DNA of 45,401 bases from an uncultured Flavonifractor sp. (GTDB lineage Bacteria; Bacillota; Clostridia; Oscillospirales; Oscillospiraceae). Position numbers and translations under genes: made by a program. Shown in pieces: positions 31,646 through 38,650 of the stretch. Position 1 is the first letter of the stretch. Each line of letters begins with the position of its first letter. The stretch spans positions 1-45,401 of the forward strand of contig CANDFO010000014.1 in the NCBI GenBank assembly GCA_947384055.1, read 5' to 3'. The notes under the pieces are model-generated. The model ran no database searches and was not told the origin of the DNA. It worked only from the letters and a program-made list of their open reading frames with translations.

Positions 31646-32176
31646 ATCAGCAAACAGGGTCATCAGATCAACGAAGATATCCGGGACAAAGAGGTCCGTC
31701 TGGTCTCCGAGACGGGGGAGCAGCTGGGGCTTATGTCCGCCCGGGAAGCGCTGGAGCGCGCCATTGAGCGCAATCTGGACCTGGTAAAGATCTCACCCAC
31801 CGCCAAGCCCCCCGTGTGCAAGCTCATGGACTACGGCAAGTACAAATTTGAGCAGACCAAGCGGGAGAAAGAAGCGCGTAAAAATCAGCATGTGGTGGAG
31901 ATTAAAGAGGTGCGCATGTCGCCGGGTATCGACGTGAACGACTTTAACGTCAAACTCCGCAACGCGCAGAAATTCCTGTCTGAAGGCAACCGGGTAAAAG
32001 TCACCGTCCGCTTCCGCGGGCGGGAGATGGCGCACACCGATATTGGCCGGGGCCTGCTGCTCAAATTTGCGGAGCAGTGCAGCGGGGTGGCCGCATTGGA
32101 CAAGGACCCCAAGCTGGACGGGAGGCACATGTCTATCTTCCTCTCCCCCAAGGTCGCCAAAGAGGGGAAAAAGTAA
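31646..32176 (+). CDS. infC: Translation initiation factor IF-3
   Basis: 176 residues from ATC 31646, 9 nt after AGGAGG. No ATG, GTG or TTG lies in frame near the site, and the protein from this codon (ISKQGHQINEDIRDKEVRL) matches the usual IF-3 amino terminus. Non-canonical ATT/ATC starts are a known autoregulatory feature of infC: IF-3 itself rejects them. The N domain (about 1-75), linker (KREKEARKNQ) and C domain (EIKEVRMSPGIDVNDFNVKLRNAQKFL) are complete. IF-3 binds 30S subunits and enforces start-codon fidelity. First gene of the infC-rpmI-rplT operon. Confidence 0.95.
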   Translation: MSKQGHQINEDIRDKEVRLVSETGEQLGLMSAREALERAIERNLDLVKISPTAKPPVCKLMDYGKYKFEQTKREKEARKNQHVVEIKEVRMSPGIDVNDFNVKLRNAQKFLSEGNRVKVTVRFRGREMAHTDIGRGLLLKFAEQCSGVAALDKDPKLDGRHMSIFLSPKVAKEGKK

Positions 32177-32235
32177 GCGCCCCGGGGCGCAGCCTTTTTT
32201 CGGAACGTATTTAACAGAAAAGGAGTCTTACCACC

Positions 32236-32439
32236 ATGCCTAAACTGAAAACCCACAGCGGTGCGAAGAAGAGATTCAACCTGACCAAGTCCGGCAAGGT
32301 CAAGCGGGCTCACGCTTTCAAATCTCACCTGCTCAACGGCCACGGCAAGGACACCAAGCGCAAGAGAGGCCTCCGCGCCGGCGCTTATGCGGACAAGACC
32401 AACGAGCCCGCCATCAAGCGCATGATCCCCTATAAATAA
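32236..32439 (+). CDS. rpmI: Ribosomal protein L35
   Basis: 67 residues, highly basic, beginning MPKLKTHSGAKKRFNLTKSG, the L35 signature, with KRKRGLRAGAYADKTNE near the end. A 50S subunit protein. AAAAGGAG lies upstream of ATG 32236; the gene follows infC by 59 nt, a conserved order in bacteria. Confidence 0.98.
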   Translation: MPKLKTHSGAKKRFNLTKSGKVKRAHAFKSHLLNGHGKDTKRKRGLRAGAYADKTNEPAIKRMIPYK

Positions 32440-32470
32440 GAATTGATTCTGAATTAGGAGGCTTTTACAA

Positions 32471-32827
32471 ATGGCTAGAGTAAAAGGCGCGATGATGACG
32501 CGCAAAAGAAGAAATAAAGTCCTGAAGCTGGCAAAGGGCTATTGGGGCGCCAAAAGCAAGCACTTTAAGATGGCCAACGAGCAGGTAATGAAATCCCTGT
32601 CCTACGCCTACACCGGCCGCCGTCTGAAAAAGCGCGACTTCCGCTCCCTGTGGATTACCCGCATCTCTGCCGCCTGCAAGACGAACGGCATGAACTACTC
32701 CACCTTTATGAACGGACTGAAGAAGTCCGGAGTGGAGATCAACCGTAAAATGCTGGCGGAACTGGCCGTCAATGATAAGGCTGCCTTTACCGCTCTGACC
32801 GATATGGCCAAGGCAAAGCTGGCCTGA
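32471..32827 (+). CDS. rplT: Ribosomal protein L20
   Basis: 118 residues starting MARVKGAMMTRKRRNKVLKLAKGYWGAKSK shortened here to its first part; the basic amino-terminal extension threads into 23S rRNA and the carboxy-terminal globular part (KSGVEINRKMLAELAVNDKA) is complete. L20 is essential for 50S assembly and in Firmicutes also represses its own operon through the infC leader. TAGGAGG lies 9 nt before the ATG; 31 nt after rpmI. Confidence 0.98.
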   Translation: MARVKGAMMTRKRRNKVLKLAKGYWGAKSKHFKMANEQVMKSLSYAYTGRRLKKRDFRSLWITRISAACKTNGMNYSTFMNGLKKSGVEINRKMLAELAVNDKAAFTALTDMAKAKLA

Positions 32828-32843
32828 ACCGGAGCCAGACAGC

Positions 32844-32880
32844 AACCGAGCCCTGTTCCAATGGAACAGGGCTCGGTTTT
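32844..32880. terminator. Terminator after rplT, shared with ridA
   Basis: A 16-bp perfect stem (32844-32859 with 32863-32878) around AAT, running into TTTT on the plus strand and T-poor on the minus strand; lies between convergent genes. Confidence 0.8.
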
Positions 32881-32945
32881 GTGTTTATCAGGTTTGCCGA
32901 CTGTACCGGGGTCCAAGCCGGGCGATGGGTTTTTACAGGGTAGAA

Positions 32946-33320
32946 TCAGCGGACGGCGACGGCCTCGACCTCGAACAGAGCGCCCTTGGGCAGGGCGGCT
33001 ACCTGTACGCAAGAGCGGGCGGGAGCCTCGCCGGTGAAGTACTCGGCATAGATGGCGTTGATAGCGGCAAAATCATTGATATCCGCCAGGAAAACGGTGG
33101 TCTTTACCACATCGGCGCAGGTCATATCCGCAGCCGCCAGTACAGCGGTGAGGTTGTCCAGCGCCTGCCGGGCCTGGGCCTCCACACCGGCGGGCAGCTC
33201 CCCGGTGGAGGGGACCAGGCCCAGCTGGCCAGAGGTGTACAGGGTATTTCCCGCCAGCTTCGCATGGCAGTAGGGCCCTACAGCGGCGGGAGCATTGGCG
33301 GCAGTAATGGTTTTGTTCAT
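32946..33320 (-). CDS. ridA: RidA family enamine/imine deaminase
   Basis: 124 residues, starting MNKTITAANAPAAVGPYCHA, with the trimer signature YTSGQLGLVPSTGEL and the active-site block ARSCVQVAALPKGALFEVEAVA containing the conserved arginine that binds the substrate carboxylate. RidA hydrolyses reactive 2-aminoacrylate and similar imines released by PLP enzymes to keto acids and ammonia. AAGGAGG lies 9 nt before the ATG. A stand-alone gene with its own promoter. Confidence 0.95.
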   Translation of the reverse strand: MNKTITAANAPAAVGPYCHAKLAGNTLYTSGQLGLVPSTGELPAGVEAQARQALDNLTAVLAAADMTCADVVKTTVFLADINDFAAINAIYAEYFTGEAPARSCVQVAALPKGALFEVEAVAVR

Positions 33321-33356
33321 AACGGGGTTCCTCCTTGTAAGTATATATCATGTCTT

Positions 33357-33384
33357 ATTATAGCGGATATCAGAAAAAATACAA
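33357..33384 (-). promoter_or_regulatory. Promoter of ridA
   Basis: Minus-strand TTGTAT (33379-33384), 16-nt spacer, TATAAT (33357-33362), about 37 nt before the start codon. Confidence 0.65.
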
Positions 33385-33421
33385 GGGGGGGCAAGAGGAT
33401 TGGGAGTGTCCAAAGAAAGAG

Positions 33422-33655
33422 TTAAAGGAAGTCAAAGAGAGAAGTCAGTCCAGGATGGCGGGAACGATAGCGGTCTTTCTGCGCACCGGAACGGTTATAG
33501 GCCTGAGCGAAAACAGCAAGAACAGCCTGAAGGTTTTCCAACTTTCTCGGAAAATATCCGCTCCTCCGGGCCAGTGTCGGGACATAATGGTGCAAATCAG
33601 CGTTGACTCCCCGATCCATTGTACCCTGCCCTAATCTGCTTCTCAAGCTTTCCAC
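33422..33655 (-). pseudogene. Probable transposase remnant (C-terminal)
   Basis: The minus-strand frame contains DLHHYVPTLARRSGYFPRKL, then VLAVFAQAYNRSGAQKDRYR and ends SLFDFL, a pattern I associate with the carboxy terminus of some DDE transposases. A neighbouring frame upstream has a CPKCGK knuckle, possibly the same protein after a frameshift. There is no start, ribosome site or complete domain. The rest of the 33385-33812 interval shows nothing else. Family not certain. Confidence 0.4.
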
Positions 33656-33812
33656 ATTTTGGGCATCTTTTCCATGCCCCTTCTGTCCTTAACAAAAAAC
33701 AGACTTTTCGCACTTTTGCTCCGGCAGACGGATATTTTGCAAAAACAATGTTTTCGCGGGCTCTAATTTTAAGCAGGGCGCCAATCTGTATCCGGTCTTT
33801 CCATTTTACAGG

Positions 33813-33841
33813 TTGCTTTTTTCCGTGGGAGCCGCTATAAT
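33813..33841 (+). promoter_or_regulatory. Promoter of the 771-residue SLH protein gene
   Basis: TTGCTT (33813-33818), 17-nt spacer, TATAAT (33836-33841), 45 nt before the start codon. Confidence 0.7.
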
Positions 33842-33885
33842 CTACGGTAGTTATGGAAACCGTTACAAAGGATGGAGGTACCCAT

Positions 33886-36201
33886 ATGAAAGGAAAACGG
33901 TTTTTGGCGCTTCTGCTGAGCCTGATATTGGCCCTGCCCCTGGCGGCGGTCCCCGCCGGCGCGGTGGGATTCACCGACATGGTGGGCCACTGGGCCAGGG
34001 AAGATGTGGAAGCCCTGGCCGCCGAGGGAATTGTCAACGGCACCAGCGCCACCACCTTTTCGCCCAGCCGCCGGATGACCGCCTGTGAAGCGCTGCTCTT
34101 CTGCTCCCGGGCCACCGGTATCAGCAGCACCGACAAGCTCCGCATCTATACCGACTGGCTCCCTGCCGCCCAGCGGCTGCTGCCCAGCGCTATGGTCTCC
34201 TGGGCCGGCGAGGAAATGGCCATCTGCCTGGCCACCGGCATTATCTCTGAGGCGGAGCTCCAGGCCCTGACCACCTCGGGCAATATTTCCCGCTCTATCT
34301 CGCGGGAGACGCTGGCCATGTATCTGGTGCGGGCCATGCAGCTCTCTTCCCTGGCCAACAGTCTGACCAGCTACAACATGAGCTTTGCCGACACCGCTTC
34401 CATCTCCCCCGCCCTGCGTCCCTATGTATACCTGCTGAACATGTATGGAATCGTCCGGGGGGACCAGTCCAACAGCTTCATGCCCCAGGGTTCCCTGACC
34501 CGGGCGGAAATGGCCACCATGCTCCGGCGGGCCATCCGCTTTATGGAGGAGCGGGGCATCTATGCCGAGCTGCCCCAGTACACTGACTTCGAGTGGATGG
34601 GCGGCGTGATCACCGGGGCCTCCGCCGGCGCCGCCGGCACTACCCTGCTGAGCTTTACCAGCCTGAGCGCCGGGAACCGCTCTGTTTCCCTGCCCGACGG
34701 GGTGAAGATTTATGAAAACAATATGCTGGCCACCACTGCGGCCCTGAAGGTGGGCCAGTATGTGCGGGTGAATTTCAGCAGCCGGGGGACCCCCGATTCT
34801 GTCCGGGTGGGGGGCGTACTGACTACCTACACCGGCTCTGTCACCAACCTGACCCAGGAGCGGGTGTCCATCAGTGTCAGCGGTGTGGCAAAATCCTTCG
34901 ATATTGACCGCTTTACTGAGGTTCAGGCGGGTAAAAATTCCGGCGGCGGCGAGGTGATCGACCTGAACGCCGGGTACACCGAGGCGGCCTGCCGGGTGGA
35001 CGGGCAGGGCCACCTGGTCCAGCTCCAGCTCTCCGGCGGCGTCGTGGGCGACGAAGGCATACTGGCCGGGGTAGAGGCCAACCTGGGCGGCGGGTATACC
35101 CTGCTGGTTACAGGTTTCAGCGGCGTCACCAAGCGGTACGCCCTGCCCGCGGCGGCGGCAGTGACGGTCAACGGACAGCCGGGTATTATGACCAACCGGT
35201 ATGTGGGCTGCTATGTGGGCCTGCGGGTTTCCAACGACGGGGTCAACCAGCTGGAGGCCGTGTCGGTGGACAGCGTCACCCAGTATGTTCAGGGCTCCCT
35301 GCGCAGCGTTAATACCAGCGGCCGCTATGACACTGTGACCATCGCCGGGCTCACCAGCGGGCGCACCTCCACCTATGATGTGGCTGCCGGCGCAGCCATC
35401 CGCTATGAGGGGCAGGCCATCACTCTGAACGACCTGAAGCGCAACAGCTTTGTCACCGCCTGTCTCTCCGGAAGCGAGGTCATCCAGATGGACAGCTATC
35501 CCTCCTCCACCGAGACGGAGGGCGTGCTGGAGACCATCACCTACGGCAATACCACCGGCCTCACCGTACACACCGCCGACGACCAGTTGGTCTCCTTCAG
35601 CATCAGCCTCACCGATCTGCCGGACATCTACCGGGACGGCAAGGTCAGCTCCATTGACCGCCTGCTGGTGGGGGATGACGTGGTGGTTACGGTCCGGTAC
35701 AATGAGGTGGAGAGCATCGAGGCCTATTCCCGCAGCGCCAACGCCGCGGGCACCATCAACCGCATCACCCTGGAGGGCAGCGGCGTTACCCTGGATATCA
35801 CCGGTGCTGACGGGCAGAAGATGTCCTACACCGTTCCCGGAACCGTCCCCGTCACTCAGGACGGCACAGCCATCTCCGTGTACGCCCTCAAGCCAGATTA
35901 CCGGGTATCCCTGGTGGTCAACGGGTCCACCGTGGTATCGATTAAGGTGGAGCAGGCCCCCAGCGGAGGAAAGCAGGTGGCCGGTACGGTGCTGATGACC
36001 AACCTCTCCGACGAAACTGTCACCATCACACTGGACAACGGAAGCCTGCTGACGGTGGACACCGCCTACGCCAATTTCATCCTGGCCAAAGACGGCTCTA
36101 CCAAAGTTTCTCTGGAGTGGCTCCAGCCCGGAGACCAGCTCCAGCTTCACGGCAGCTATGAAGGGGCTGTCTTTGTAGCCACCCTGGTGGTTATCCTTTA
36201 G
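33886..36201 (+). CDS. SLH-domain surface protein with long beta stalk
   Basis: 771 residues from ATG 33886 (GATGGAGG 9 nt upstream). A signal peptide 1-26 is followed by amino-terminal SLH modules to about residue 230: GFTDMVGHWAREDVEALAAEG, a degenerate central module, and LRPYVYLLNMYGIVRGDQSN ending RAEMATMLRRAIRF. The remaining 540 residues are threonine/serine/valine-rich, predicted beta, with repeating units that look alike (VTNLTQERVSISVSG, VTIAGLTSGRTSTYDV, LMTNLSDETVTITLDNG). This is the layout of a wall-anchored stalk or S-layer-associated protein. No enzymatic motif seen. Monocistronic, with its own promoter and terminator. Confidence 0.87.
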   Translation: MKGKRFLALLLSLILALPLAAVPAGAVGFTDMVGHWAREDVEALAAEGIVNGTSATTFSPSRRMTACEALLFCSRATGISSTDKLRIYTDWLPAAQRLLPSAMVSWAGEEMAICLATGIISEAELQALTTSGNISRSISRETLAMYLVRAMQLSSLANSLTSYNMSFADTASISPALRPYVYLLNMYGIVRGDQSNSFMPQGSLTRAEMATMLRRAIRFMEERGIYAELPQYTDFEWMGGVITGASAGAAGTTLLSFTSLSAGNRSVSLPDGVKIYENNMLATTAALKVGQYVRVNFSSRGTPDSVRVGGVLTTYTGSVTNLTQERVSISVSGVAKSFDIDRFTEVQAGKNSGGGEVIDLNAGYTEAACRVDGQGHLVQLQLSGGVVGDEGILAGVEANLGGGYTLLVTGFSGVTKRYALPAAAAVTVNGQPGIMTNRYVGCYVGLRVSNDGVNQLEAVSVDSVTQYVQGSLRSVNTSGRYDTVTIAGLTSGRTSTYDVAAGAAIRYEGQAITLNDLKRNSFVTACLSGSEVIQMDSYPSSTETEGVLETITYGNTTGLTVHTADDQLVSFSISLTDLPDIYRDGKVSSIDRLLVGDDVVVTVRYNEVESIEAYSRSANAAGTINRITLEGSGVTLDITGADGQKMSYTVPGTVPVTQDGTAISVYALKPDYRVSLVVNGSTVVSIKVEQAPSGGKQVAGTVLMTNLSDETVTITLDNGSLLTVDTAYANFILAKDGSTKVSLEWLQPGDQLQLHGSYEGAVFVATLVVIL

Positions 36202-36227
36202 CTGCTTTCTCCTGAAGACTTCATAGA

Positions 36228-36262
36228 GCCGCCCGGCGGAGCATCCGCCGGGCGGCATTTTT
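36228..36262 (+). terminator. Terminator of the 771-residue SLH gene
   Basis: 13-bp perfect stem (36228-36240 with 36244-36256) around GCA, followed by ATTTTT, 27 nt after the stop. Confidence 0.85.
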
Positions 36263-36288
36263 GCGGCAACCCGAAAAGAGCAAAAAAG

Positions 36289-36341
36289 TGCAAAGCACAC
36301 TTGACAAAATGTGCAAAGCGTGCTATGCTTAATTTGCAAAG
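36289..36341 (+). promoter_or_regulatory. Promoter and repeated operator-like motif of the XRE gene
   Basis: TTGACA (36301-36306), 17-nt spacer, TATGCT (36324-36329). TGCAAAG occurs three times at exactly 23-bp steps (36289, 36312, 36335), before, inside and after the promoter, and a palindrome AAGTTAACTT follows the third. This looks like an operator array for the XRE protein or another regulator. Confidence 0.65.
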
Positions 36342-36366
36342 TTAACTTGGCAAAGGAGATACTCTG

Positions 36367-36567
36367 ATGCAGACAAAGCTACGGGAGCTGCGCCGGGCAC
36401 GCAAGCTCTCCCAGGAGGAGCTGGCCGACGCGGTGGGCACCACCCGCCAGACCATCACCTCCATTGAGACCGGGAAGTACACAGCCTCCCTGCCTCTGGC
36501 CTACAAGCTGGCCCGGTATTTCGGGCTTACCATTGAAGAAGTGTTCGATTTTTCAGAATGGGAGTGA
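36367..36567 (+). CDS. XRE-family DNA-binding regulator
   Basis: 66 residues, almost only the helix-turn-helix: LRELRRARKLSQEELADAVG, TTRQTITSIETGKYTASLPL and LARYFGLTIEEVFDF. Small regulators of this kind (YozG/Cro-like) commonly sit before a membrane protein gene, as here, and control it. AAAGGAG lies 10 nt upstream of the ATG. The repeated TGCAAAG motif over its promoter suggests autoregulation. Confidence 0.9.
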   Translation: MQTKLRELRRARKLSQEELADAVGTTRQTITSIETGKYTASLPLAYKLARYFGLTIEEVFDFSEWE

Positions 36568-36572
36568 CAATC

Positions 36573-37031
36573 ATGGAAAAAGAGTTGGAGCAATACCGGA
36601 AAACCCTGCATATAAAAAATCTGCTGTTATCTGTCGGCATATTGTTCATGCTGGTTTTGCTGATTTTTGGCAGTCAGGTGTCCCCCATAGGCGGGGACCG
36701 GGCCTGGACCGGCGCCTGGAGCGGGTTTATCAGCGGATGCAGCAGCTCCCTGGCGGCTGTAATGGCCGTGATTCTTGTGCGCAATGTTCTGGCTCTGCGC
36801 AATGGGGACAGACTGCGCAGGCAGTATATCAAATACCACGATGAGCGCACCCTGGAGATCTTTCGCCGGGCGGGGCACAGCTCCTACTGGTTTGACGCCA
36901 TGGGTCTGCTGGTGGCCACGGTGGTGGCCGGATATTTCAGCCCGACGGTCTCCCTGTCCTGCCTGGGCTGTACGCTTTACGTCTGCCTGGTGCGCCTGGC
37001 CCTGAAAATCTACTACGCTCAGGTGCTGTAG
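36573..37031 (+). CDS. Small membrane protein paired with XRE regulator
   Basis: 152 residues from ATG 36573 (GGGAGTG upstream; an alternative ATG at 36558 lies inside the regulator gene). Four likely membrane helices: about 17-35, 50-75, 105-122 and 125-145, with a charged cytoplasmic loop (RNGDRLRRQYIKYHDERTLEIFRR) between the second and third. No catalytic motif. The XRE plus four-helix membrane protein pair is widespread in Firmicutes; function unknown. It starts 5 nt after the regulator stop, so the two are one operon. The 3' end overlaps the convergent gene by 13 bp. Confidence 0.8.
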   Translation: MEKELEQYRKTLHIKNLLLSVGILFMLVLLIFGSQVSPIGGDRAWTGAWSGFISGCSSSLAAVMAVILVRNVLALRNGDRLRRQYIKYHDERTLEIFRRAGHSSYWFDAMGLLVATVVAGYFSPTVSLSCLGCTLYVCLVRLALKIYYAQVL

Positions 37032-37501
37032 CGTTTCAGCTCTCCGGGCGGAATCCCCAGCAGCAGGAGAACGCCCATCAGCGCCAGAAAAGGCAGCGGG
37101 GACGCCTCCGGCGGGAAAGGAAGGACCAGTTCCTGCTGTTCCACAACCGCCCCCTCCAGTGTGACCAGCTCCCGCTGGAGGGCCAGGCAGAGGGAGCTTC
37201 CCTCCATACTGGAAAAAGTAAGGGTATCCCTGGGGGAGGGGCCGTAGCTGACCGCCTGCCGGGCCCGCAGGGAGCGGGCCAGCGGCGCGGCCGAGCCGGG
37301 GAGCAGCACCGTGCGGCAGGCGACGGCTCCGGCCCCCGCCCAGGCGGTGGCCCCCGGCGCGGCCGCCAGCAGGTCCAGGGGCTCCCCCGCCAGCTCCGCC
37401 GGGTGCGCACCGGACCGGACGTGCGCCAGACCTGGCGGCAGTCTGTCCCGCACCGCCGCCGCGATTCCCTCGTTCCGCTCCCAAATTCCCACTTGGAACA
37501 C
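37019..37501 (-). CDS. Hypothetical protein with C-terminal hydrophobic segment
   Basis: About 160 residues from GTG 37501; GTG 37510 and 37492 are alternatives and no ribosome site decides. The frame opens with FQVGIWERNEGIAAAVRDRLP, contains VSYGPSPRDTLTFSSMEG, and ends in a leucine-rich stretch (LPFLALMGVLLLLGIPP). The composition is protein-like rather than shadow-like, and no better frame covers the interval. I do not recognise a family. It is convergent with the membrane-protein gene and divergent from the DUF4230 gene. Confidence 0.55.
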   Translation of the reverse strand: MFQVGIWERNEGIAAAVRDRLPPGLAHVRSGAHPAELAGEPLDLLAAAPGATAWAGAGAVACRTVLLPGSAAPLARSLRARQAVSYGPSPRDTLTFSSMEGSSLCLALQRELVTLEGAVVEQQELVLPFPPEASPLPFLALMGVLLLLGIPPGELKRYST

Positions 37502-37600
37502 TCCGCACACCGCCTCAGCTCAAATTACGCTGCATAGAGTTTATGGAATATTGTACTGTTTTATACGGATGTTTCATCGGCTCCCGCGCAGAGCCTCCTC

Positions 37601-37629
37601 TTGCAAATTCGACTGGATTCGGCTATAAT
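37601..37629 (+). promoter_or_regulatory. Promoter of the DUF4230 gene
   Basis: TTGCAA (37601-37606), 17-nt spacer, TATAAT (37624-37629); AAAGGAGG follows just before the ATG at 37656. Confidence 0.8.
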
Positions 37630-37655
37630 AGCCCCAGCGAAAGGAGGACGCGCAG

Positions 37656-38273
37656 ATGGCAAAGACGGAAGAAAAGCCCCGGGGTCTCCGCCTGCGGCAC
37701 AAGTTGTTGCTGGCGCTGGCGCTGGTGGCGGCGCTGGGAGTGTCCTTTTTCCTGGGTGCGGCGGCCACCCGGCAGGGGACTCAGCCTGAGCTCACCACGG
37801 ACTTGATCAGCCAGCAGCTGGCCGGGGTCCGGGAGCTGGCCACCGTGGAATATTTTTACACCAATATGGGCCGTTATGAAAACCAGCTGGACTTTTATGG
37901 CTGGGCGGTTCCCCTCACCCGCAAGAGCTTTATTGTCTCCTACGACGGCACGGTCAAGGCGGGCGTGGATCTGGCGGAAATGACCGTTAGGGTCAGCGGG
38001 ACCACGGTTACTGTCACCCTTCCTCAGGCGGAAATTCTGTCCCATGAGATTCCGGAGGACAGCATTGAAATTTTTGACGAGACTCACAACATCTTTAATC
38101 CCATTCAAATCAGCGATTATACCGGTTTTACCCGCGACCAGAAGACCGACATAGAGGCCCGTGCCATCGAAAGCGGTCTGCTGGAAGAGGCTTCCCGGCG
38201 GGCCCGCTCCGCTGTCGAGCAGCTGCTGGCCCTGATGCCGGGGATGGAGGCATATACCCTGGTCGTCAAATAA
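37656..38273 (+). CDS. DUF4230 membrane-anchored protein
   Basis: 205 residues. A basic amino terminus (RGLRLRHK) and one membrane helix (about 17-37) anchor an extracellular domain. The body shows the DUF4230 pattern: LISQQLAGVRELATVEYFYT, KSFIVSYDGTVKAGVDLAEM, VTVTLPQAEILSHEI and a carboxy-terminal helix ending VEQLLALMPGMEAYTLVV. The family is common in Firmicutes and Bacteroidetes; its role is not known. Monocistronic with a strong promoter and AAAGGAGG ribosome site. An imperfect terminator follows. Confidence 0.85.
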   Translation: MAKTEEKPRGLRLRHKLLLALALVAALGVSFFLGAAATRQGTQPELTTDLISQQLAGVRELATVEYFYTNMGRYENQLDFYGWAVPLTRKSFIVSYDGTVKAGVDLAEMTVRVSGTTVTVTLPQAEILSHEIPEDSIEIFDETHNIFNPIQISDYTGFTRDQKTDIEARAIESGLLEEASRRARSAVEQLLALMPGMEAYTLVVK

Positions 38274-38276
38274 TCA

Positions 38277-38305
38277 AAGGGACCATCCGCCGGGGGGAGT
38301 CCCTT
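38277..38305 (+). terminator. Weak hairpin after the DUF4230 gene
   Basis: Stem AAGGGAC (38277-38283) with GTCCCTT (38299-38305), 4 nt after the stop, no real T-tract. Its left arm AGGGACCATCCG resembles the inverted-repeat sequence at 38511 and 40330. Confidence 0.4.
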
Positions 38306-38345
38306 GAGACTGTCGAAAGACGTCCCCTACGGGAAAGCCTCGCAG

Positions 38346-38510
38346 AGTTTCGCCGCCCGAGGGCGGCAAAATAAAGTCAAAATTGGTCATTTTCGAGGAC
38401 ATGTGCCTCGGAAATGACACCGCTCGGCCTGCAAGTGTGCCCAAAGGGTGCGCGCGGCAGGCCGTGTCCCCTTTGCTAAAAAAGACTCTTGGTCTTTTTT
38501 GACAAGCTGA
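38346..38510 (-). repeat. Dispersed intergenic repeat, copy C (full-length, inverted)
   Basis: On the minus strand it opens with hairpin AAAAAAGAC-CAAGA-GTCTTTTTT (38478-38500), then GGGGACACGG, CCCTTTGGGCACACTTGCAGG, CCGAGGCACATG and CCAATTTTGACTTTATTTTGCC, and ends in the GC hairpin GCCGCCC-TC-GGGCGGC (38350-38366). It aligns throughout with copy B. Relative to the hairpins in copies A and B, two stem pairs are changed on both sides (G-C to A-T), preserving the fold. Confidence 0.85.
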
Positions 38511-38543
38511 AGGGACTACCCGCCCGGGCAATGGTATTAAGCC
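38511..38543 (+). repeat. Left inverted repeat bounding the SLH segment
   Basis: AGGGACTACCCGCCCGGGCAATG and then ATTAAGCC match, with few differences, the reverse complement of 40293-40330 (AGGGACCACCCGGGCGGGCAATG ... TTAAGCC). Confidence 0.65.
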
Positions 38544-38562
38544 GAGCATTTTTTCCTACCCG

Positions 38563-38603
38563 AAAAAGCACCCACCCTATTTGAAACGGGGTGGGTGCTT
38601 TTT
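38563..38603 (-). terminator. Terminator of the 397-residue SLH gene
   Basis: 15-bp perfect stem AAAAAGCACCCACCC (38563-38577) with GGGTGGGTGCTTTTT (38589-38603), T-flanked on both strands, about 47 nt after the minus-strand stop. Confidence 0.8.
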
Positions 38604-38650
38604 CTAAAAAATCATTGTAAGCGGGGCTGATTAATCTCATCAATCGGCTC

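Noticed and set aside
33835..36339. An 834-codon minus-strand frame opposite the 771-residue SLH gene
   Set aside because: Histidine/glycine-rich antisense shadow; the plus strand has promoter, ribosome site, signal peptide and SLH modules.
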